Assembly (NCBI GenBank): GCA_016791425.1
Contig: JAEUMQ010000007.1
Coordinates: 124,001-188,000, forward strand
Length of the DNA stretch: 64,000 nucleotides
Source of the DNA: Hyphomonadaceae bacterium
GTDB lineage: Bacteria; Pseudomonadota; Alphaproteobacteria; Caulobacterales; Aquidulcibacteraceae
Direction of reading: 5' to 3'
In this document: piece after piece, positions 24,962 through 34,517 of the stretch
Position numbering within the stretch: the first letter of the stretch is position 1
Layout: each line of letters starts with the position of its first letter
Translations under genes and position numbers: made by a program
Notes under the pieces: generated by a model
Told to the model about the DNA's origin: nothing
What the model saw: only the letters and a program-made list of their open reading frames with translations
The model's database searches: none

Positions 24962-25645
24962 ATGTTGACGTCGCTGGAGTTGCAGGCGCTGGCGACGAGC
25001 TTCATCGTCTCCACACGCAGCGTCCTCATCGCGCTGCCGATCGCGATCCTGATCGCCTATGCGCTCGGCCGTTTCCGCTTTCCCGGCCGCACCCTGCTTG
25101 ATGTGCTGGCGCACGCGCCGCTCATCCTTCCCCCAGTCGTCGTCGGCTATGTGCTGCTCAGCACCTTTGGCCTGAATGCGCCGCTTGGCGGCTTCCTCCA
25201 TCGCACGTTCGGCTGGCGCTTCGTCTTCACTTCCGAAGGCGCTTCGCTGGCGACTGCAATTATGACTCTGCCGCTGATGATCCGCGCGGTGCGCCTCTCG
25301 CTCGAAGCCATGGACGAAGGCCTCGACGAAGCGGCGCGCACGCTCGGCGCAAAGGCGCTCGACCGCGCGCTTTCGCTGCACCTGCCGCTCGCATGGCCCG
25401 GCATCCTCGCCGCCGCGATCCTCGGCTTCGCCGCTGGGCTGGGCGAGTTCGGCGCCATCATCACGTTCGTCTCGAACATCCCGGGCGAGACGCAGACCTT
25501 GCCGCTGGCCATCTACAGCGCATTGCAGCAGCCCGGCGGCGAGGCCGCAGCCGCCCGCCTCGCGACGCTCTCCTTCGCGTTGGCGATTGCCGGCCTCGCC
25601 GCCTCCGAACTCCTCATCCGCTTCGGCAAGCGGCGGCTGCAATGA
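24962..25645 (+). CDS. modB: Molybdate ABC transporter permease
   Basis: The membrane channel of the molybdate importer. It is 227 residues with five or six membrane segments (TRSVLIALPIAILIAYALG, PLILPPVVVGYVLL). The ABC-contact loop is EAARTLGAKALDRALSLHLP, matching the E-A-A...G consensus, followed by GLGEFGAIITFVSNIPGET, diagnostic for ModB/CysT-type permeases. The ATGA overlap with modC at 25642-25645 indicates coupled translation. Confidence 0.93.
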   Translation: MLTSLELQALATSFIVSTRSVLIALPIAILIAYALGRFRFPGRTLLDVLAHAPLILPPVVVGYVLLSTFGLNAPLGGFLHRTFGWRFVFTSEGASLATAIMTLPLMIRAVRLSLEAMDEGLDEAARTLGAKALDRALSLHLPLAWPGILAAAILGFAAGLGEFGAIITFVSNIPGETQTLPLAIYSALQQPGGEAAAARLATLSFALAIAGLAASELLIRFGKRRLQ

Positions 25646-26670
25646 TCGACCTCGATCTCACCGCTCGCGCCGGGGCCTTCGCTCTCCGCTGCGCTTTCGC
25701 CGCCCCGACCCCCGGGATTATCTCCGTATTCGGACCATCAGGCGCCGGCAAGACGACGCTGCTCCGCGCAATCGCCGGCCTAACGCCCGCCGAAGGCAGG
25801 ATCGATCTCGACAATGCGAGCCTCGCCGCGCTCAAGGCCGAAGAGCGCCGCATCGGCTATGTCTTCCAGGACGCGCGCCTCTTTCCGCATCTCTCCGTGC
25901 GCGAGAACCTCCTCTATGGCTTTGCGCGCGCGGCAGACCCGCGCCTTCATCTCGACGAAGCCGCAGCGGTCCTTGGGATCGCCGGCCTGCTCGATCGCGG
26001 CGTACGCGCCCTCTCCGGCGGCGAACGCCAGCGCGTCGCATTGGGGCGCGCCCTGCTCTCGCAGCCGCGCGTCGTGCTCATGGACGAGCCGCTCGCCGGC
26101 GTGGATATCGCGCGCAAAGGCGAGATCCTTGGCCTCATCCGCAGCGTGCAGGCCCGCTTTGCATTGACGATCCTGCACGTGAGCCACGATCTCGACGAGG
26201 TCGCCGCGCTCGCCGATCACGTCGCGCTCATCGAGCAAGGCGCAATCTCGCGGCGCGGGCCCGCGCGCGCGCTCTTTCTTGAAGCGCCGTTGTCGCACCG
26301 TCCGGATGCGCGCAGCCTGATCGACGGCCGCGTCGCGGCGCAGCAGGACGGCGTAACGATCGTGGAGGCGGGCGAAACCCGCCTCGTCGCGCCGAGGCAC
26401 GAGGGCGAAGCGGGCGCCCGCGTGCGCCTGCAGGTCTATGCGCGCGACGTGACGCTTGCCTTGAAGCCGCCCGAAGCCGTCAGTACACGCAACATCGTCC
26501 CTGCGACGATCACCGCGCTTGAGACCCGCATCGACGGCCAGGCGCTGGTGCGCCTGGAGACGCCGGCAGGGCCGCTGCTCTCGGCGATCACCAGGGACGC
26601 GGTGTCCGATCTGAAGCTCGCGCCGGGCCTTGCGCTCTTCGCGCTGGTGAAGGCGGTGGCCGTGAAGTAG
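25642..26670 (+). CDS. modC: Molybdate ABC transporter ATP-binding protein
   Basis: ATPase of the molybdate importer, 342 residues. Walker A is GPSGAGKTTLL (about residues 32-42), the signature LSGGERQRVALGRAL is near residue 125, Walker B VVLMDEPLAGVD follows and the switch histidine is in HVSHDLDE. The C-terminal ~110 residues form a Mop/TOBE-like domain (NIVPATITALETRIDGQALV) that binds molybdate and can restrain transport when cellular molybdate is high. The start overlaps the modB stop. Confidence 0.94.
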   Translation: MIDLDLTARAGAFALRCAFAAPTPGIISVFGPSGAGKTTLLRAIAGLTPAEGRIDLDNASLAALKAEERRIGYVFQDARLFPHLSVRENLLYGFARAADPRLHLDEAAAVLGIAGLLDRGVRALSGGERQRVALGRALLSQPRVVLMDEPLAGVDIARKGEILGLIRSVQARFALTILHVSHDLDEVAALADHVALIEQGAISRRGPARALFLEAPLSHRPDARSLIDGRVAAQQDGVTIVEAGETRLVAPRHEGEAGARVRLQVYARDVTLALKPPEAVSTRNIVPATITALETRIDGQALVRLETPAGPLLSAITRDAVSDLKLAPGLALFALVKAVAVK

Positions 26671-26696
26671 CCTCGCCGAAACAAATTGGGGGTTCC

Positions 26697-28091
26697 ATGC
26701 GACGTCTTGCTTTCGCTCTTGCGCTCATATGCGCCGCTCCGGCCGTCGCGCAGCCTGATCCAGACGCCGCGCAACGCGCCGAGGCGCGCGAGATCCTCTC
26801 CCGTTCGGTCGCCTTTCAGTCCACCGTAAGCGCTGCGCAGACCCCCGCCTACGCCGCCTATCTGCGTGATCTCTTCGTCGCCGCCGGCATTCCCGCCGCC
26901 GATACGCTCATCGTCCCGCACGATCGAACCGCCGCCCTGCTCGTGCGTTATCGCGGCGACGGCGCCGGCGGGCGCCCGATCCTGCTCATGGCGCACATGG
27001 ATGTCGTGGAGGCCAAGCGCGAGGATTGGCGGCGCGATCCCTTCACGCTCGTGGAGGAGAACGGCTATTTCTACGGCCGCGGCGTCTACGACAACAAGTC
27101 CGGCCTTGTCACGCTGACCTCCACGCTGCTGCGCCTGCGGCGCGAGGGCTGGCGCCCGACCCGCGATCTGGTGATCGCATACACCGGCGATGAGGAAACC
27201 TCCGGCGAGACCGCCCGCCAGCTGCTCGCCGAGCATCGCAACGATTGGCTGAACGTCGAATACGCGCTCAACACCGACGCCGGCGCCGGCTCGCTCGATG
27301 AAGCCACGGGCGCCGCGACGATCTACGCGATGCAGACCGCCGAGAAGACCTATTCCTCCTACACTTTGACCGCGACCAATCCCGGCGGCCATTCCTCGCA
27401 ACCACGCCCCGACAACGCGATCTACGATCTCGCCGATGCGATCGCGAAGGTGCGCGCCTACCAATTCCCGGTGCAATGGAACGACACGACGATCGCGGCG
27501 TTTCGCATCGCCGGCCCGACCCAGGAGGGCGCGTTGGGCGCGGCCATGACCCGCTTCGCGCGGGCGCCCGGCGATCGCCGCGCGAGCGCGACGCTGTCGG
27601 CGAGCCCGTTCTATGTCGGCCAGATCCGCACGACCTGCATCCCGACGCTGCTCGAGGCCGGCCATGCCGACAACGCCCTTCCGCAGCGCGCCGTCGCCAC
27701 CGTGAATTGCCGCATCTTCCCCGGCGTCTCGACCGAGGATGTGCAGGCCCAGCTCCAGCGCGTCGTCGGCGAGAAGATCGCCGTCGCCCCGGTGATGCGC
27801 TATTATTCCAGTGACGCCTCGCCCCTGCGCGAAGACGTGATGCGCGCCGTGACCGCCGCGGTGCATTCCAAACATCCCGGCATCCCGATCACGCCCGCGA
27901 TGTCGGCCGGCGCAACCGACGGAGTCTTCTATCGGGGCGCCGGCATCCCGACCTACGGCGTCGGGGAGATGTTCATCAAGGACAGCGACGATTTCAGCCA
28001 CGGCCTCAACGAGCGCATCCCGGTCGAGAGCTTCTATAACGGCCTCACGCACTACCGCGTGCTGCTGACGGAGCTCTACGGGCGTCGGTGA
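26697..28091 (+). CDS. Secreted M20-family metallopeptidase
   Basis: A 464-residue exported peptidase with signal peptide RRLAFALALICAAPAVAQ. M20 zinc ligands are visible as MAHMDVV (His), GRGVYDNKSG (Asp bridging the metals) and YTGDEETSGE (Glu pair), plus the dimerisation-domain GGHSSQPRPDNAI. Enzymes of this type trim peptides or act as carboxypeptidases/dipeptidases in the periplasm. The closing NERIPVESFYNGL holds the last usual His/Glu region (HGLNER). The exact substrate is unknown. It follows modC by 26 bases but is functionally unrelated. Confidence 0.88.
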   Translation: MRRLAFALALICAAPAVAQPDPDAAQRAEAREILSRSVAFQSTVSAAQTPAYAAYLRDLFVAAGIPAADTLIVPHDRTAALLVRYRGDGAGGRPILLMAHMDVVEAKREDWRRDPFTLVEENGYFYGRGVYDNKSGLVTLTSTLLRLRREGWRPTRDLVIAYTGDEETSGETARQLLAEHRNDWLNVEYALNTDAGAGSLDEATGAATIYAMQTAEKTYSSYTLTATNPGGHSSQPRPDNAIYDLADAIAKVRAYQFPVQWNDTTIAAFRIAGPTQEGALGAAMTRFARAPGDRRASATLSASPFYVGQIRTTCIPTLLEAGHADNALPQRAVATVNCRIFPGVSTEDVQAQLQRVVGEKIAVAPVMRYYSSDASPLREDVMRAVTAAVHSKHPGIPITPAMSAGATDGVFYRGAGIPTYGVGEMFIKDSDDFSHGLNERIPVESFYNGLTHYRVLLTELYGRR

Positions 28092-28101
28092 CTTGACCAT
28101 G

Positions 28102-28117
28102 GTAACGTATATGTTAC
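28102..28117. promoter_or_regulatory. Inverted repeat before the toxin gene (putative operator)
   Basis: GTAAC-GTATAT-GTTAC, a perfect 5-base inverted repeat around an AT-rich centre, ending one base before the GTG of the toxin gene. Antitoxins of this type usually bind such palindromes to repress their own operon. Confidence 0.5.
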
Positions 28118-28118
28118 T

Positions 28119-28439
28119 GTGACTCTCGATGAATACACCGATGCAGAGGGCCATGTCCCGTTCAGGGAATGGTTCGACGCCTTGGATGTGGTCGCCGCGG
28201 CCCGCGTGAGCGTAGCCCTGACGCGAATGGAAGAAGGCAATCTCGCCCGATCGAAGAGTGTCGGCGGCGGCGTGCTTGAACTGAAGATTGACGCGGGGCC
28301 GGGCTATCGCATCTATTACGGCCGCGACGGCGATACCCTGATCATCCTGCTTGGCGGCGGGACAAAGCGACGACAGGAACGTGACATTGCCGACGCAAAG
28401 ACGTGCTGGGCCGACTACAAGAAGCGCAAGAAGGGCTGA
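28119..28439 (+). CDS. higB: RelE/HigB-type toxin of a TA pair
   Basis: A 106-residue protein of the HigB-2/Gp49-like branch of RelE/ParE toxins, which cleave mRNA on the ribosome. Family marks are FREWFDALD, SKSVGGGVLELKID, GPGYRIYYGRDGDTLIILLG and GGTKRRQERDI, including the R-x-Y and G-G-x-K stretches near the catalytic face. It begins at a GTG directly after an inverted repeat and is followed at once by the antitoxin gene, in toxin-first order as in higBA. AT-rich start region, unlike its neighbours. Confidence 0.85.
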   Translation: MTLDEYTDAEGHVPFREWFDALDVVAAARVSVALTRMEEGNLARSKSVGGGVLELKIDAGPGYRIYYGRDGDTLIILLGGGTKRRQERDIADAKTCWADYKKRKKG

Positions 28440-28440
28440 A

Positions 28441-28758
28441 CTGCCTCCGCTCACGCGCCCGTTCAAGGAGACCCTTTATGCGCGCATCAAGCGCGACGGC
28501 GCGTTTCGCGCCGCGTTGTTGGCGGAGGCCGCGCAGCTGCTCTTGGCCGATGATCTGCTGATTGGTAAGGCCCTGCTCCGCGACTATATCAACGCGACGA
28601 TGGGCTTCGAGGCGCTCGGCGACGCCGTCGGCATTCCGGCCAAAAGCCTGATGCGCATGCTCAGCAAGACCGGCAATCCGCAGGCGAACAATCTCTTTGC
28701 GGTGCTGGCCTACCTTCAGGAAGCAGACGGCGTCTCTCTCAAGGTGCACGCACGCTGA
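28441..28758 (+). CDS. higA: HigA-2-like helix-turn-helix antitoxin
   Basis: About 105 residues. LTRPFKETLYARIKRD opens the conserved part, followed by GKALLRDYINATMGFEALGD and the helix-turn-helix VGIPAKSLMRMLSKTGNPQA. Homologues begin M-x-L-T-R-x-F-K-E-T, which places the start close to the CTG at 28441, seven bases after AAGAAGGG. There is no in-frame ATG here; GTG 28381 and TTG 28351 lie within the toxin gene and are alternatives. It should neutralise the upstream toxin and repress the operon. Confidence 0.75.
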   Translation: MPPLTRPFKETLYARIKRDGAFRAALLAEAAQLLLADDLLIGKALLRDYINATMGFEALGDAVGIPAKSLMRMLSKTGNPQANNLFAVLAYLQEADGVSLKVHAR

Positions 28759-28795
28759 CCTTCGCAATGCGCGCAAGCTCATCCGTAGGCGGATG

Positions 28796-28883
28796 ACCCC
28801 CTCCTCACCTCCCCCTTTCAGGGGGAAGTATTGGCAAGGGCGCGACCTCAATCCTTCCCCTAAAGGAGGAGGTGAGGAGGGGT
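28796..28883. repeat. Large palindrome between the TA pair and secA
   Basis: Arms ACCCCCTCCTCACCTCC and GGAGGTGAGGAGGGGT enclose two smaller hairpins (CCCCCTTTCAGGGGG and CTTCCCCTAAAGGAGG). It is a family A inverted pair placed between convergent genes and may stop transcription from both sides. Confidence 0.6.
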
Positions 28884-28888
28884 CCAGC

Positions 28889-31615
28889 TCAGGCGCTCGC
28901 CGCCTGCCCCAGATCGCCGTGGCAATACTTGAACTTCTTGCCTGAGCCGCACGGGCACGGCGCGTTGCGCGAGACCTTGCCCCAGGTCCGCGGATCGGTG
29001 CGGTCGAACGCGCCTCCAACCGGCATCTGCTGCGACGGCCGCGACGGATCGTAGAGCTCGTCCGCGACTTCGTTCTCGCCCGTGAACGGATCCTGGTGGA
29101 TTTCCGTCATCCGCGCCGGAGTCTGCGGCTGCGTCGCTTCGTCCGGCGAGCCGATCTGCAGGCGCAGCAGCATGCGCGTCACGGTGGTCCGCAGGTCGAG
29201 CAGCATGCGCTCGAAGAGCGTGAACGCCTCGGTCTTGAACTCGTTCAGCGGATCGCGTTGCGCGTAGCCGCGCAGGTGGATGACGCTGCGCAGATGATCG
29301 AGATGCGAAAGGTGCTCGCGCCAGCGCATATCGACGACGCTGAGGAGCACTTGTTTCTCGATCGCGCGCAGGCGCTCGGGCCCCAGCATCGCCGCCTTCG
29401 CGGCATAGGCGCGGTCCACGTCCTTCGAGAGCCGGTCGCGGATGTCGGACTGATCGACGCCCTCCTCCGCCGCCCACGCGCGCACCGGCAGATCGAGCCC
29501 GAAGATCTCGGCGATCTCCTCGGTGACGCCGTCAACGTCCCATTGCTCGGGATAGGCCTTCTCCGGCATGTGCCGCGAGATGAGCTTCTCGACCACGTCG
29601 TGGCGCATGTCCCGGACGATCGGCGCGACGTCGGCGGTGCGCATGAACTCGATGCGCTGCTCGAAGATCGCCTTGCGCTGGTCGTTGATCACGTCGTCGT
29701 ACTTGAGGAGGTTCTTGCGGATCTCGAAATTGCGCTGCTCGACGCGCCGCTGCGAGGTTTCGAGCGCCTTGTTCATCCACGGATGGACGATCGCCTCGCC
29801 CTCCTGGATCCCGAGGCTGCGCATGATCGCGTCGAGCCGCTCGGCCGCGAAGATGCGCAGGAGGTCGTCTTCCAGGCAGATGTAGAATTTCGACTTGCCC
29901 GGGTCGCCCTGGCGGCCGGTCCGGCCGCGCAGCTGGTTGTCGATCCGCCTGCTCTCGTGACGCTCCGTACCCAGAACATAAAGCCCGCCGACCGCGAGCG
30001 CGCGCTGCTTCTTCTGCTCGACGTCGGCCTGTACTTCGCGCCGGATCGCGGCGATCTGGTCGGGCCCCTCGTTGCCGCCGAGCTGCGCCTTCACGCGCAT
30101 GTCGATGTTGCCGCCGAGCTGGATGTCCGTGCCGCGGCCGGCCATGTTCGTGGCGATGGTGACTGCGCCGGGCACGCCCGCCTGCGACACAATCTGCGCT
30201 TCCTGTTCGTGGTAGCGCGCATTGAGCACCTGGTGCGGGATGCCGCGCCGCTTGAGCAGCTCGGAAAGCTGCTCGGACTTCTCGATCGACACGGTGCCGA
30301 CCAGGACCGGCTGGCCGCGCTTGAAGGTGGCCTCGATGTCGGTGAGGATCGCGGCGTTCTTCTCTTTCGCCGTGCGGTAGACTTCGTCGTCGTCGTCGAT
30401 CCGGAGCACCGGGCGATTGGTCGGAATTTCGACCACGTCGAGCTTGTAGATGTCGGCGAATTCCGAGGCTTCGGTCGAAGCCGTGCCGGTCATGCCGGCA
30501 AGCTTGTCGTAGAGCCGGAAATAGTTCTGGAAGGTGATCGACGCGAGCGTCTGGTTCTCCGGCTGGACCTGCGCGCCTTCCTTGGCCTCGATCGCCTGGT
30601 GCAGACCTTCCGACAGCCGCCGGCCCTGCATCATGCGGCCGGTGAACTCGTCGATCAGGATCACCTCGCTGTCTTTGACGATGTAGTCCTTGTCGCGGAA
30701 GAAGAGCTTGTGCGCCCGGAGCGCCTGGTTGGCGTGGTGCACGATGGAGATGTTCGCCGGCTCATAGAGCGAGCCCTGCAGCAACCCGTGCTCGACCAGC
30801 ATCTCCTCCAGCCGCTCCGAGCCGCGCTCGGTGAACGTCACGGAGCGCTGCTTCTCGTCGAGCTCGAAATCGTCCGCCTCCAGATACGGGATGAGCGCAT
30901 CCATCGAGCGGTAGAAATCCGTGCGGTCTTCGGTCGGCCCCGAGATGATGAGCGGCGTGCGCGCCTCGTCGATCAGGATGGAATCCACTTCATCGACGAT
31001 CGCGTAGCGGTGCCCGCGCTGGACCATCTCGCCGAGCGTGTACTTCATGTTGTCGCGGAGATAGTCGAACCCGAACTCGTTGTTCGTGCCGTAGGTGACG
31101 TCCGCGGCATAGGCCTGCCGGCGCTCGTTGTCATAGAGGCCGTGCACGACGACGCCCGTGGTCAGCCCGAGGAATTGGTAGATCTGGCCCATCCACTCGG
31201 AGTCGCGCTTGGCGAGATAATCGTTGACGGTGATGACGTGCACCCCGCGCCCTTCAAGCGCGTTGAGATAGGTCGGCAGCGTCGCCACGAGCGTCTTGCC
31301 TTCGCCGGTGCGCATCTCCGAAATCTTGCCGAGGTGCAGCACCGCGCCGCCAAGCAGCTGCACGTCATAGTGCCGCTGCCCGAGCGTGCGCTTGGCCGCT
31401 TCGCGCACGGTGGCGAAGGCTTCCGGCATGACGTCGTCGAGCTTGGCGCCGCGCGCGAGACGATGCCGGTACTCGCTGGTCTTGTTTCTGAGCGCGTCGT
31501 CGGAGAGCGCCTCGTAATTCGGCTCAAGCGCGTTGACCCGCGTGACGATGCTCCGCAGACCGCGAACCTTGCGGTCATTGACGGAGCCGAGAATGGACTT
31601 AGCGAAGCTCAGCAT
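28889..31615 (-). CDS. secA: Protein translocase ATPase
   Basis: SecA drives preproteins through SecYEG using ATP. The 908-residue protein has Walker [12 protein letters not shown] near residue 102, [15 protein letters not shown] (DEAD box region), [17 protein letters not shown] and [12 protein letters not shown] in the second motor domain, and the C-terminal zinc-binding/SecB-interacting motif [14 protein letters not shown]. The length matches other alphaproteobacterial SecA proteins. It diverges from a SurA/PpiC-like lipoprotein gene across 262 bases. Confidence 0.97.
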   Translation of the reverse strand: MLSFAKSILGSVNDRKVRGLRSIVTRVNALEPNYEALSDDALRNKTSEYRHRLARGAKLDDVMPEAFATVREAAKRTLGQRHYDVQLLGGAVLHLGKISEMRTGEGKTLVATLPTYLNALEGRGVHVITVNDYLAKRDSEWMGQIYQFLGLTTGVVVHGLYDNERRQAYAADVTYGTNNEFGFDYLRDNMKYTLGEMVQRGHRYAIVDEVDSILIDEARTPLIISGPTEDRTDFYRSMDALIPYLEADDFELDEKQRSVTFTERGSERLEEMLVEHGLLQGSLYEPANISIVHHANQALRAHKLFFRDKDYIVKDSEVILIDEFTGRMMQGRRLSEGLHQAIEAKEGAQVQPENQTLASITFQNYFRLYDKLAGMTGTASTEASEFADIYKLDVVEIPTNRPVLRIDDDDEVYRTAKEKNAAILTDIEATFKRGQPVLVGTVSIEKSEQLSELLKRRGIPHQVLNARYHEQEAQIVSQAGVPGAVTIATNMAGRGTDIQLGGNIDMRVKAQLGGNEGPDQIAAIRREVQADVEQKKQRALAVGGLYVLGTERHESRRIDNQLRGRTGRQGDPGKSKFYICLEDDLLRIFAAERLDAIMRSLGIQEGEAIVHPWMNKALETSQRRVEQRNFEIRKNLLKYDDVINDQRKAIFEQRIEFMRTADVAPIVRDMRHDVVEKLISRHMPEKAYPEQWDVDGVTEEIAEIFGLDLPVRAWAAEEGVDQSDIRDRLSKDVDRAYAAKAAMLGPERLRAIEKQVLLSVVDMRWREHLSHLDHLRSVIHLRGYAQRDPLNEFKTEAFTLFERMLLDLRTTVTRMLLRLQIGSPDEATQPQTPARMTEIHQDPFTGENEVADELYDPSRPSQQMPVGGAFDRTDPRTWGKVSRNAPCPCGSGKKFKYCHGDLGQAASA

Positions 31616-31877
31616 CGATGGATTTCTACTGGATGAGCCCCGAATGGATACGCCCTAAGCGCAGGCATGCGGAAGACCCGCAAAGCGGCCGGGAGGCGCG
31701 AGACATGAGGAGCGCGGAGAAGCAAAGGCGAACGATCCAATTATGCGCCGCCCGCGCGCGTGCGAAAAGCCCTCGACTCGCGCGTCGGCGACACTTAAGA
31801 GCGGCCCCCTGCGGTGTCAATGAGAACCGCTGGCGGGCCTCGAAAAAGCCTAATGTATTGAAGAGGGTGCGCGACCG
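31616..31877. promoter_or_regulatory. Divergent promoter region of secA and the PpiC-like gene
   Basis: A 262-base gap between divergently transcribed genes, slightly less GC-rich than the flanks. It must hold both promoters and the secA leader. I see no clear riboswitch, repeat or small gene in it. SecM-like control is not evident. Confidence 0.45.
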
Positions 31878-33101
31878 ATGCTGGGTCACGGACTGAAGCT
31901 CCCGCGTTCCGCACGTCTCTCCCTCCTGGCTGCGGCCTTTGCGCTCGCTGCGCTGGCGGGATGCGGCATGGGCGGCGGCGCCCCGAAGGGCGGAACCCGC
32001 CAGACCAATTTCGACAACTCCTTCGTCGCCGCCAAGGTCAACGGCCGGCCGATCTATGTGGAGGACGTCCGCACCTATGCGGTCGCCAACGGCATGCTTC
32101 CGGACAACCAGGAGCTCGACGCCACCTCCGACATCTACCACCTCGCCCTGCACGACCTCATCACCCAGAAGCTCTTCGCGCTGGAGGCCGAGTCCCGCGG
32201 GCTCGACCGCGAGGCCCAGGTCCGCCGCGAGCTGGAGAAGGGCCGCGAGCAGATCCTCGCCAACGCCGTCCTGCGCGAGCTGGACGAGAAGGCCAACGAC
32301 CCCGCCACCATCGAGCGGCTCTACCGCGAGAACACCAAGCAGCTCGGAGAAACCCAAGAAATTCAGTGGCGTCAGATCCAGCTCGCGACCCGCGAGGCGG
32401 CCCAGAACGCCAAGCGGCGGCTGGAGGAAGGGGGTGCGGAGAACACCTTCGAGCGCCTGGCGTTCGAGCTTTCCCGGGACCGCGCGACCGCCAGCGAGGG
32501 CGGCGAGATGGGCTGGAGCTCGATCGAGGATCTCCCCGACGGCATCCGCCAGGCGGCCGAGAGCGCCCGCCTGGCGACCACCGCCGGCCCGGTCCAATCG
32601 CCGGTCGGCTGGCACCTGATCCAGGTGCTCGACCGCCGCCGCCGGGGCGTGCCGAGCCTGGCGGCCCTGCGCTCCCGGATCATCGACTGGCTGCGTTTCG
32701 AGGAGACCAACCGGCTCCGCGCGCGCCTGGAATCCACCGCCCGCATCGAGCTGGCCACCGATCCGAACACCGGGGTCGCCCCGACGGCCGAGGCCGACGC
32801 GCCCGCCGACAGCCCTCCGCCGCGCGAACCAGACCAGGGCCGCCCTCAGGACCGCCAGAAGGCGCGCGCGGCCGAGCCCTCGCCGCGTCAGGTTGAGATC
32901 GCGTCCGAGCCCCAGATCGCCGCCCCGCCCGTCCGACAAGAGCCGGCGGTCGTCGGCGCGCCGCCGCCGCGGCCCTCGACGGCTTCGGTGGCCCAGCCCG
33001 CGCCCCGCGCATCGCGCAACCGCCCCGACTTCCCCTTCCCGATGGGCCCCGGCGGCATCGCCGGCGGCGGCCTTCCGCCGCCCGACGAGCGGTCCAAGTG
33101 A
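31878..33101 (+). CDS. Parvulin-type (SurA/PpiC-like) peptidyl-prolyl isomerase lipoprotein
   Basis: A 407-residue lipoprotein with lipobox LAGC after a hydrophobic signal (cysteine at residue 33). An N-terminal chaperone-like helical part (VNGRPIYVEDV...LITQKLFALEAESRGL) is followed by a parvulin domain (RQIQLATREAAQNAKRRLEE, SRDRATASEGGEMGW, SPVGWHLIQVLDRR). Such proteins fold outer-membrane or periplasmic proteins. The last ~120 residues are proline- and alanine-rich and probably unstructured. It precedes argJ by 16 bases. Confidence 0.85.
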   Translation: MLGHGLKLPRSARLSLLAAAFALAALAGCGMGGGAPKGGTRQTNFDNSFVAAKVNGRPIYVEDVRTYAVANGMLPDNQELDATSDIYHLALHDLITQKLFALEAESRGLDREAQVRRELEKGREQILANAVLRELDEKANDPATIERLYRENTKQLGETQEIQWRQIQLATREAAQNAKRRLEEGGAENTFERLAFELSRDRATASEGGEMGWSSIEDLPDGIRQAAESARLATTAGPVQSPVGWHLIQVLDRRRRGVPSLAALRSRIIDWLRFEETNRLRARLESTARIELATDPNTGVAPTAEADAPADSPPPREPDQGRPQDRQKARAAEPSPRQVEIASEPQIAAPPVRQEPAVVGAPPPRPSTASVAQPAPRASRNRPDFPFPMGPGGIAGGGLPPPDERSK

Positions 33102-33117
33102 GCGCGAACCCGCAACC

Positions 33118-34347
33118 ATGATCTCGCCCCTGGCGCCGGCCGCGTTTCCCGAGCTTCCTAAGGTCGCCGGCGTCGAAGCCGCGATCGGCCGCGCCGGCTA
33201 TTACAAGCACGAGCGCCCCGACCTGCTGCTCGTGCGCGTGCCGGAAGGCAGCACGGCCGCCGGCGTCTTCACCACCAACTCGGTGGGATCGGCCCCGACC
33301 GATTGGTGCAAGCGGGCCTTGTCCGAAGGCGGAGGAAAAATCCGCGGCCTGCTCGCCAATGCCGGCTGCGCCAATTCCTTCACCGGCCCGGCTGGCGATG
33401 CGGCCGCCGCGCGCGCGCTCGCGTCCGCCGCCGAAGCGATCGGCGCCAAGCAGAGCGAGATGTTGGCCGCCTCGACCGGCGTGATCGGCGTGCTCTTGAA
33501 TGACGCCAAGGCGAGCGCCGTGCTGCCCTCGCTCGGCGCGGCTCTACAACCGGTCGATTGGCTCGCCGCCGCGCGCGCCATCATGACCACCGACACGTTT
33601 CCCAAAGGCGCCGGCGCCAAGACGACGATCGCCGGCGCGGACGTCGCGATCGCCGGCATCGCCAAGGGCTCCGGCATGATCGCGCCCAGCATGGCGACCA
33701 TGCTCGCCTTCGCCTTCACCGACGCGAAGATCGCCGCGCCGGCGCTGCAGGCATTGGTGCGCGACGCGGCCGACATGAGCTTCAACCGCATCACAGTGGA
33801 CGCCGACCGCTCCACCAACGACTGCCTCATCCTCTTCGCGACCGGCCAGGCGAAGAATCCCGAGATCACCGACGCCGCCGATCCGCGTCTCGCCGATTTC
33901 CGCGCGGCCTTGAATGACGCGATGGCCGACCTCGCAATCCAGATCGTGCGCGATGGCGAGGGCGCGGCCAAGCTCGTCAAGGTGACGGTGACCGGCGCAG
34001 CTTCCGATCAATCGGCGTTCGTCATTGCACGGACGATCTGCGAGAGCCCGCTGGTCAAGACCGCCATCGCCGGCGAGGACGCCAATTGGGGCCGCATCGT
34101 CATGGCGGTCGGGCGCGCCGACCAGCCGATCGCCAAGGAAAAGCTCTCGGTGAAGTTCGGGCCGCTCTTCGCGGCGAAGGACGGCATGATATCGCCCGAT
34201 TACGACGAGGCGAAGATGAGCGCCTACATGAAGCGGGCCGAGCTCGCGATCGAGGTGCATGTCGGCGTCGGGACCAGCGCCGCCGTGATGCACACCTGCG
34301 ACCTCACCAAACGCTACATCGAGATCAACGCGGATTATCGCAGCTGA
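33118..34347 (+). CDS. argJ: Bifunctional ornithine acetyltransferase / N-acetylglutamate synthase
   Basis: ArgJ recycles the acetyl group in arginine synthesis, moving it from N-acetylornithine to glutamate. The 409-residue precursor is expected to cut itself before the threonine in GMIAPSMATMLAF (near residue 188), which is present intact. Other family stretches are TTNSVGSAPTDWCK, GLLANAGCANSFTG, AASTGVIGV and GEDANWGRIVMAVGRA. The start at 33118 is the first ATG after the lipoprotein stop. Synteny with secA and mutT supports the call. Confidence 0.95.
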   Translation: MISPLAPAAFPELPKVAGVEAAIGRAGYYKHERPDLLLVRVPEGSTAAGVFTTNSVGSAPTDWCKRALSEGGGKIRGLLANAGCANSFTGPAGDAAAARALASAAEAIGAKQSEMLAASTGVIGVLLNDAKASAVLPSLGAALQPVDWLAAARAIMTTDTFPKGAGAKTTIAGADVAIAGIAKGSGMIAPSMATMLAFAFTDAKIAAPALQALVRDAADMSFNRITVDADRSTNDCLILFATGQAKNPEITDAADPRLADFRAALNDAMADLAIQIVRDGEGAAKLVKVTVTGAASDQSAFVIARTICESPLVKTAIAGEDANWGRIVMAVGRADQPIAKEKLSVKFGPLFAAKDGMISPDYDEAKMSAYMKRAELAIEVHVGVGTSAAVMHTCDLTKRYIEINADYRS

Positions 34348-34517
34348 TCGCCAGCGCCACACCCGACAGTTTCGACATCCGGCAGTTCACCACGCTTGAA
34401 CGCGTCCCCGCAGCACGGTTGTTTCGCCAATCACACGGCTCCAGGGTGCAGGAGCTGTGCTGAAGTCGCCGCAAAAAAGCCCGTGGTCGGAGCGCGCAAT
34501 GCGAGCGGGAGGTTGGC

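Noticed and set aside
29096-31636. An 846-codon open frame on the plus strand
   Set aside because: It is exactly antisense to secA, whose motifs are all present. The product is a low-complexity mixture of Val, Leu, Arg, Ala and Asp with no family marks, as expected for the opposite strand of a GC-rich gene.
34470-34480. A-run as a minus-strand terminator U-tract
   Set aside because: No GC stem precedes it on the minus strand, and no minus-strand gene ends there.
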